From positions 1 through 18,200 of the forward strand of contig CANQIY010000012.1 in NCBI GenBank assembly GCA_947624125.1: a stretch of DNA of 18,200 nt, read 5' to 3'. The notes under the pieces are model-generated. The model ran no database searches. It saw nothing but the letters and a program-made list of their open reading frames with translations, and was not told the DNA's origin. A program made the translations under genes and the position numbers. Shown one piece after another: positions 13,132-18,200 of the stretch. How positions within the stretch are numbered: the first letter of the stretch is position 1; every line of letters starts with the position of its first letter. The stretch comes from an uncultured Bacilli bacterium. Its GTDB lineage: Bacteria > Bacillota_I > Bacilli_A > RF39 > UBA660.

Positions 13132-14653
13132 AGGGCCTCTTCATCCCCTTATGATTTATGTTTTAATGATATTTATAATTATAATAATAAGTGGGTTTTT
13201 AAAAATTATTGATGCTCAAGCTACATTTTATTCAGTTAACAATATTACGCTTGATTTAATGCCTAGAACTGAAGTTGTAAAATCATTATTTAGTTTAAGT
13301 GGTATTAAATATATTTTTACAAGTACAGTTAATAATTTTGCTAATTTTACCGTTTTATCTAATTTAATAATCTTACTTATGGGAATTAGTATAATGGATA
13401 AAAGTGGTTTTTTACAAACAGCCATTACAATTACAACTAAAAAATTAAAAAAGAAGACGGTTACTTTTATCTTTGTCTTAATTTGTCTTCTTTCAAGTAT
13501 CTTTGGTGATTTATCTTATTTAATTTTTATGCCTTTAGGAGCTTTATTATTTTACTATGGTAAAAGAAATCCTGCTATTGGTATTATTTCATCTTTTGCG
13601 GCCTTATCCATAGGAAGTAGTATTAATATGTTTTTTACTAGTTCTGACTCAGGGTTACTTAATTATACTTTACTAGCTAGTCATACGCTTAATTCAAGTT
13701 ATACTATTCATAATCTTGGTTTAATTGGAATTATGACTGTAGCTGTGTTACTTTTAGCATATATAATAACAGCTGTTACGGAAAACATTATTGTTAAAAA
13801 ATTACCAAAATATGAATTTACGGAAAGAGAACTTGAAGAAGATATTGTAACGAAAAGTGAACAAAAAGGAATGATATATGCTTGTGGTAGTGCTTTTATT
13901 TATTTAATTATTTTCATATATAGTATTATTCCCGGTCTTCCTTTAAGTGGAGCGTTACTCGATTATAGTCAAGTTAATTATATTGATAAATTATTTAGTG
14001 TTAATTCCTTCTTTAGTAATGGTTTTATCTTTGTAGTAACAATGTTATTTATTATTTTAGGTTTATTTTATGGAATTGGCGTTAAAAGTATCAAAAACCA
14101 TCATGATTTTTGTGATAATTTAGGTCATTCTCTTGATGGAATTGGTAATATGTTAGTTATGATTTTCTTAGCTTCGGCTTTTATCAGTATTTTTAAAGAG
14201 TCGAATATTGGTAATGTTTTAGTTGCCTCAATTGGGGGAATTATAACGGATGCTGGTTTTCTTGGTTTACCTTTAATTATTTTGATTTTTATTGGGGTTG
14301 CTATCTGTAATATTTTTGTTCCAAGTAGTGAACTTAAGTGGTATTTATTATCATCTTCAGTGGTACCAATTATGATGCAAGCAGAAATGACACCGGAATT
14401 TGCCCAAATAGTCTTTCGATTTGCTGAAGCTAGTACCATGAATATAACACCACTTCTTGCCTATTTTATTGTTTATTTAGCTTTCTTAGAAAAATATAAT
14501 CAAGATAGAGAAAATAAAATTAGAATGGTTGATGCTCTTAAATTACAATTACCATATACATTAATTATTAGTTTTACTCTTTTAATGCTTTTAATAATTT
14601 GGTATTTAATTGGATTACCACTTGGAATTGGAGCTTTTCCAACTATATCTTAA
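13106..14653 (+). CDS. AbgT family transporter
   Basis: This is a 515-aa polytopic membrane protein with a Lys/Arg-rich cytoplasmic N-terminus and about 11-13 hydrophobic segments. It matches the AbgT (p-aminobenzoyl-glutamate / antimetabolite) family: LMGISIMDKSGFL, the hairpin-like FTSSDSGLL with D181, and a C-terminal block with N402, W412, P430 and R438. From memory these align with functional residues of YdaH/MtrF; the family Asp after the Arg is Glu here (E441). Family members import p-aminobenzoyl-glutamate or export sulfonamides; the substrate here is unknown. Two ATGs are adjacent (13106, 13109); AAGGTG at 13096-13101 fits the second slightly better. Confidence 0.85.
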   Translation: MMKRKKKNKGPLHPLMIYVLMIFIIIIISGFLKIIDAQATFYSVNNITLDLMPRTEVVKSLFSLSGIKYIFTSTVNNFANFTVLSNLIILLMGISIMDKSGFLQTAITITTKKLKKKTVTFIFVLICLLSSIFGDLSYLIFMPLGALLFYYGKRNPAIGIISSFAALSIGSSINMFFTSSDSGLLNYTLLASHTLNSSYTIHNLGLIGIMTVAVLLLAYIITAVTENIIVKKLPKYEFTERELEEDIVTKSEQKGMIYACGSAFIYLIIFIYSIIPGLPLSGALLDYSQVNYIDKLFSVNSFFSNGFIFVVTMLFIILGLFYGIGVKSIKNHHDFCDNLGHSLDGIGNMLVMIFLASAFISIFKESNIGNVLVASIGGIITDAGFLGLPLIILIFIGVAICNIFVPSSELKWYLLSSSVVPIMMQAEMTPEFAQIVFRFAEASTMNITPLLAYFIVYLAFLEKYNQDRENKIRMVDALKLQLPYTLIISFTLLMLLIIWYLIGLPLGIGAFPTIS

Positions 14654-14666
14654 GGGAGGTTTTATA

Positions 14667-15767
14667 ATGAGTTTGAAAGCAGGAATTGTGGGTTTACCTA
14701 ATGTTGGTAAATCAACGTTATTTAACGCCATAACAAAAAAGCAAATTTTAGCAGCTAATTATCCATTTGCAACAATTGAACCTAATGTAGGAATTGTTAT
14801 TGTGCCGGATACACGACTAGATTATTTAGTAAAATTATATAATCCTAAAAGTGTTGTGCCAACAACTTATGAATTTATTGATATTGCCGGGTTAGTAAGC
14901 GGGGCTAGTACTGGTGAAGGGTTAGGTAATAAATTTTTATCACATATAAGAGAAGTTGATGCAATTGTTCATGTTGTGCGTTGCTTTGATGATGAAAATA
15001 TTACCCATGTTGAAGGGAAAACGGACCCGATTAGAGATGTGGAAATAATTAATACCGAACTTGCTTTAGCAGATTTAGAAATTGTTGAAAATAGATTAGG
15101 TAAGTTAGAGAAAAAAGCCGAGACAACGAAAGATAAAGAAGCTGTTAAAGAAGTAAGTATTTTAAAAAGAATAAAAGAAGGTTTAGAACAAAATATACCA
15201 ATTCGCTTACTTGATTTTACAGAAGATGAGTTATTATTAATTAAAAATTTTAATTTTATTACTGCCAAAAAAGTTATTTATCTTGCCAATGTATCAGAAG
15301 AAGTTGCTGAACTAGGTGATAATGATTATACATTACAATTAAAAAGTTATACAGAGAAAGAAAATTCAAGTGTTATCGTTATGTGTGCTCAATTAGAAAG
15401 TGAACTAGCTTCTTTAGAAGATGAAGAGAGAGATTTATTTTTAAAAGAAGTTGGAATAACTAGTAGTGGACTTGACAAACTTATCTTTGCGACTTATGAT
15501 TTACTTGGACTAGCAACATTCTTTACCTCAGGAGCAGATGAATGCCGGGCATGGACATTTAAAAAAGGAATGAAGGCGCCGGAATGTGCAGGATTAATTC
15601 ATAGTGATTTTGAACGTGGTTTTATCAAAGCTGAAGTTATGAGTTTTACGGATTTAGAGAATGCTGGTAGTGAATTAAAAGTAAAAGAAAATGGTCGTCT
15701 TCGGTTAGAAGGTAAAGATTATTTAATGGAAGATGGCGATATAGTATATTTTCGTTTTAATGTTTAG
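14667..15767 (+). CDS. ychF: Redox-regulated ATPase YchF (Obg-like)
   Basis: At 366 aa this is the normal YchF length. The G1 loop is GLPNVGKST (9-17), G3 is DIAG (72-75), and the G4-like motif is NVSE (208-211) in place of NKxD, the change that makes YchF prefer ATP. A coiled-coil insert lies around 130-175, and the C-terminal TGS domain (about 284-366) includes the AWTFKKGMKAPECAG segment. It binds ribosomes and is linked to stress responses. The start follows a strong AAGGGAGGT site at 14652-14660. An in-frame ATG 57 nt upstream, inside the transporter gene, was rejected. Confidence 0.97.
   Translation: MSLKAGIVGLPNVGKSTLFNAITKKQILAANYPFATIEPNVGIVIVPDTRLDYLVKLYNPKSVVPTTYEFIDIAGLVSGASTGEGLGNKFLSHIREVDAIVHVVRCFDDENITHVEGKTDPIRDVEIINTELALADLEIVENRLGKLEKKAETTKDKEAVKEVSILKRIKEGLEQNIPIRLLDFTEDELLLIKNFNFITAKKVIYLANVSEEVAELGDNDYTLQLKSYTEKENSSVIVMCAQLESELASLEDEERDLFLKEVGITSSGLDKLIFATYDLLGLATFFTSGADECRAWTFKKGMKAPECAGLIHSDFERGFIKAEVMSFTDLENAGSELKVKENGRLRLEGKDYLMEDGDIVYFRFNV
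15472..15500 (+). promoter_or_regulatory. Candidate internal promoter inside ychF
   Basis: A perfect -35 TTGACA (15472-15477) and TATGAT (15495-15500, one mismatch from TATAAT) are separated by exactly 17 nt. Transcription would begin near 15507, about 275 nt before the next gene. The DNA also encodes conserved YchF residues (LDKLIFATYDLL), so the match may be coincidental. Confidence 0.35.
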
Positions 15768-15780
15768 AGAGGGGAAATTT

Positions 15781-16728
15781 ATGAATAATTATGGTGATAT
15801 AATAAAAAGAATGGAAGATTTAATTATTTTAAGTAGCCAAAAGTATAATGCTTTAAATAATGCTGAAGATAGAAAAAATAATTTTGTAAAAATGTTTAAT
15901 TATAATATCTATATTGATTATGTTAAAGAATTTCAAATGCTTCTTGGCATTGAGAATACCTTTTATTTTTTAAAAAATAAAACTAATCTTGAAGCGAAAA
16001 ATAATGAATTAATCGAAATTTGTAAAAATAATTTAGGGGGACCTAATGGACAATACTATAATTTAATAATGAATATGCTTATTGATGTTAAAGGAAAAAA
16101 AGCCCATCAAATATTAGAATATGATGGTTATTATGTTGCTATAAATAATTATGATTATTTTATTTCATTATGTAAAAAGTTAGGTATAGGTCCCGGAAGA
16201 ATGATAAGTGATTTTTCTAAAGATGAAGGGAAAAAATATATTCAAAAATCTTTTGAAAATCGTAAAGAACAAATGGCACGAATTAATAAAATATTAGATG
16301 AAAGAAAGAAAATTATTGATTATGTTGAGCCAGGGTTATTAATCGATTCAGAATTTAGAGATATGATATACTTAGGTATAAATGGTAATTTATCTTTTGA
16401 AATAGTAAGGTCATTACAAAAATTTTATTCAAAAGAAAAATTTAGAGCTTTACTTGGAGCTTTAGAAAAATGGCAAATTTTTAATAATAATGAACTTAAT
16501 ATTTTACGTTCCCAAATCGATGTAAAAATAGATGTTGTTTCCGGTGTTGAAGATTTAGTAGCGTTTTTTTCTCAAAAAGAAGGCGTCGATGTCGATGCTT
16601 TAAAAATTTTAATTCCGGATATAGGTATTCAAAACTATAATTATTTAATATATGAATTAAATAGATTAGGTACAATTAATTTAGAAAATAAAGTAGAACC
16701 TGAAGTTAATATGGGTGGAAGAAAATGA
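15781..16728 (+). CDS. Hypothetical protein, 315 aa, not recognised
   Basis: I do not recognise this family. The product is soluble, with no signal peptide or membrane segment, and looks mostly alpha-helical and charged (rich in Asn, Lys, Ile, Glu). Visible landmarks are NLGGPNGQYYN near residues 87-97, a KLGIGPGRMISDF segment near 138-150, a basic helix (about 160-185), and repeated short helices to the end. The only cysteines appear in ICKN and SLCKK contexts, with no metal motif. The start has an AGAGGGGA site and follows the ychF stop by 13 nt, so it is likely cotranscribed with ychF. Base composition matches its neighbours. Confidence 0.85.
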   Translation: MNNYGDIIKRMEDLIILSSQKYNALNNAEDRKNNFVKMFNYNIYIDYVKEFQMLLGIENTFYFLKNKTNLEAKNNELIEICKNNLGGPNGQYYNLIMNMLIDVKGKKAHQILEYDGYYVAINNYDYFISLCKKLGIGPGRMISDFSKDEGKKYIQKSFENRKEQMARINKILDERKKIIDYVEPGLLIDSEFRDMIYLGINGNLSFEIVRSLQKFYSKEKFRALLGALEKWQIFNNNELNILRSQIDVKIDVVSGVEDLVAFFSQKEGVDVDALKILIPDIGIQNYNYLIYELNRLGTINLENKVEPEVNMGGRK

Positions 16729-16754
16729 AAAGTAGGTTAATGGCCTACTTTTTT
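16728..16754. terminator. Bidirectional terminator between convergent genes
   Basis: Arms AAAAGTAGG (16728-16736) and CCTACTTTT (16744-16752) form a perfect 9-bp stem with a 7-nt loop. A T-run to 16754 serves the plus strand; the A-rich left arm gives Ts for the minus strand, though that tract is short. The stem starts at the last base of the plus-strand gene stop, and the minus-strand TAG stop lies inside the right arm. Confidence 0.85.
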
Positions 16755-18127
16755 ACTTTTAATATAATATAGATAATAATACCTATTAGGATTACTGAAC
16801 TAGGTATAATATAAATTAAATACTTAGAAAAAGAATTATTATTATTATTATTTTCTTTTTTATTAAGCATTTCTAATTCTTTTTGTTTTTCTTTGTCTTT
16901 CTCTTTTTCTCTTTCCAATTCTAATTCTTTTTCTTGTTCAATTTCTTTTAACAATTTTAAATTTTCAAACATATCATTTTTATTAATATCTTCACCAACA
17001 GTAGAGCGATATAAACCAAATTCACATGGGGAATAAGTTTTAATATCGGTTGCTTTTGTAAATTGATTATTATTTCCTTTTAACCATTTGGTAAACCAAG
17101 TATATTGTTGCGATAAGTGTTTACTATATCCTTCTTTAGAAACTTCATAAGCTGTTTTTCCATTAAAATAAGAAAGAGGGGTATCATAATCCATAATTAT
17201 TTGATTTTCTTTATATAAATGAAGATAAGTTTTAGGGGTATTCCAAATACCATATTTACTTAATGTTTCACTATCATAAGTTGGGTCAAAAGCTTTTTCT
17301 AAAGCATCTTTTAAAGTATATGTATTTAAGATATGTTGACCATGAGAATACTCACCATTCTCATCATGACCAACAACAACTTGAGGTTTAAATCGTCTTA
17401 ACATTTCAACTTGAAATTTAGTTGCATCATCAACTGTTAAGCCAGCATTTTTTAAATTGTTAATTGCCCAATTTAAATTTTCAGAGTAAGCATCAGGGAT
17501 AATTCCAATAATCGGATAATGTCTTATACCAACCGTATATAAACCATGCAATTGTTCATGTAAACGTTTAGTATTATCATAATGATTAGTGTAATAAACA
17601 ACTTCTACTTCAGCTCCTTTTGCTACATAAGTAGGAAGAAGGCCTAGAAAAAATAATTGTTCATCATCACTATGGGTAGAAAATAATAATAAATCAGCTT
17701 GTTTACATGGTGGTTCCCAAACTTCAACAAAATCCGGTAATTCTCCTTCTCCTAAAACATAAATTTCAGCAATTTTAACATCTTCATCATAAGTAAGAGT
17801 TAAATTTTTACTAATACCAATATTTTTTTCAATATCAATATATTCATGTAAAAATGAATTACTACCAACCGCCATTGTTTTATCATAACTTACTAATGTT
17901 CCTGTTTGACTAGCTCTTTCATAAATAATATATAATCCATAAATATCTTCATTATTAGAAATAGTTATAGAATTATTTTTATTTACAGTATTAAAAGATA
18001 ATTCATTATTATCAATTATTCTTTTATTAATAACTTCATTACCTAATTTTATTTCACTAGTAGAAGTAATATCACTAGCTAAAACAATTGAGGGAGTTAG
18101 TAATAATAGTAACCATAATTTCTTCAT
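16745..18127 (-). CDS. Secreted, membrane-anchored PIG-L family deacetylase
   Basis: This 460-aa protein has a signal peptide (MKKLWLLLLLTPSIVLA, 1-17), a beta-rich N-terminal region (about 18-135), a PIG-L/LmbE-like domain (about 143-350), a charged Glu/Lys stalk (about 392-425), six Asn (426-431) and a transmembrane segment (about 436-456) with a KVKK tail. The catalytic motif is THSDDE (151-156), so H152 and D155 would bind zinc and D154 act as base; H262 and H265 in SHGQH supply the second part. Ser replaces the usual Pro in HPDDE. The family removes N-acetyl groups from sugars; the substrate here is unknown. No LPxTG signal is seen. Confidence 0.9.
   Translation of the reverse strand: MKKLWLLLLLTPSIVLASDITSTSEIKLGNEVINKRIIDNNELSFNTVNKNNSITISNNEDIYGLYIIYERASQTGTLVSYDKTMAVGSNSFLHEYIDIEKNIGISKNLTLTYDEDVKIAEIYVLGEGELPDFVEVWEPPCKQADLLLFSTHSDDEQLFFLGLLPTYVAKGAEVEVVYYTNHYDNTKRLHEQLHGLYTVGIRHYPIIGIIPDAYSENLNWAINNLKNAGLTVDDATKFQVEMLRRFKPQVVVGHDENGEYSHGQHILNTYTLKDALEKAFDPTYDSETLSKYGIWNTPKTYLHLYKENQIIMDYDTPLSYFNGKTAYEVSKEGYSKHLSQQYTWFTKWLKGNNNQFTKATDIKTYSPCEFGLYRSTVGEDINKNDMFENLKLLKEIEQEKELELEREKEKDKEKQKELEMLNKKENNNNNNSFSKYLIYIIPSSVILIGIIIYIILKVKK
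16835..16852. repeat. ATT trinucleotide repeat (six units)
   Basis: Six exact ATT units (AAT on the minus strand) encode the Asn run at residues 426-431 of the PIG-L protein, between its charged stalk and the membrane segment. Changes in unit number would keep the reading frame and only alter linker length. Confidence 0.8.
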
Positions 18128-18153
18128 AATTAACTAACATTCCTTTCTATCGT

Positions 18154-18173
18154 CCTTTCAGTCCTCTGAAAGG
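18154..18173 (-). promoter_or_regulatory. Leader hairpin upstream of the PIG-L gene
   Basis: CCTTTCAG (18154-18161) and CTGAAAGG (18166-18173) form a perfect 8-bp stem with a 4-nt loop, about 27 nt upstream of the PIG-L start codon. No T-run follows on either strand, so it is not a terminator. On the minus strand its second arm contains AAAGG, and a second AAAGGA lies near 18141-18147 in plus coordinates, 13 nt before the ATG. It may be a 5'-leader structure. The role is not known. Confidence 0.5.
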
Positions 18174-18200
18174 CACAAATTGAATTGAAAAAATTTTATT

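Noticed and set aside
18154..18173. Leader hairpin as an intrinsic terminator or attenuator.
   Set aside because: No T-run follows the stem on either strand.
1..18200. CRISPR array, tRNA, rRNA, insertion sequence, prophage or toxin-antitoxin genes.
   Set aside because: No spaced direct repeats, cloverleaf-like sequence, transposase, integrase or paired small toxin genes were seen; nearly all DNA is accounted for by housekeeping genes.

Overview
The window is AT-rich chromosomal DNA from a low-GC member of the Bacillota/Mycoplasmatota side of the tree. The gene order is the Gram-positive S10-spc-alpha ribosomal supercluster, codon use is strongly A/T-biased, and the S14 and L36 forms carry zinc-binding cysteines. 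TGA is a real stop codon (secY, adk, map and the 315-aa gene end in it), so the organism uses code 11 and not the Mycoplasma code 4. Absence of rpmD (L30), very tight gene packing and the gene complement resemble streamlined uncultivated gut Bacilli of the RF39 type. That placement is inference; no name can be given from the sequence alone.

Region 1 (1-11146) is one long plus-strand run: the tail of rplB, then rpsS, rplV, rpsC, rplP, rpmC, rpsQ, rplN, rplX, rplE, rpsZ-type S14, rpsH, rplF, rplR, rpsE, rplO, secY, adk, map, infA, rpmJ, rpsM, rpsK, rpoA and rplQ. Gaps are 0-20 nt and several genes overlap. It makes ribosomal proteins, the Sec channel, adenylate kinase, methionine aminopeptidase, IF-1 and the RNA polymerase alpha subunit. 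A strong GAAA-loop hairpin with a T-tract ends the run just after rplQ.

Region 2 (11147-16754) starts with a 170-nt intergenic stretch holding a probable extended -10 promoter. It is followed on the plus strand by parA/soj, parB/spo0J, a small DUF951 zinc-ribbon gene, an AbgT-family transporter, ychF, and an unrecognised 315-aa gene. This resembles the Bacillota origin-proximal cluster (soj-spo0J-DUF951-ychF) placed directly after the alpha operon and split by the transporter.

Region 3 (16745-18200) is a convergent minus-strand gene for a secreted, membrane-anchored PIG-L-type deacetylase. It shares a back-to-back terminator with region 2, and its leader carries a perfect 8-bp hairpin.

Most of the window is conserved housekeeping sequence. 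The points most worth a second look are the unrecognised 315-aa protein, the anchored PIG-L enzyme and its leader hairpin, the altered P-loop and zinc motif of adenylate kinase, the altered tip loop of L22, the duplicated IF-1 N-terminus, and the AbgT insertion. I saw no mobile element, CRISPR array, tRNA, rRNA or defence system.
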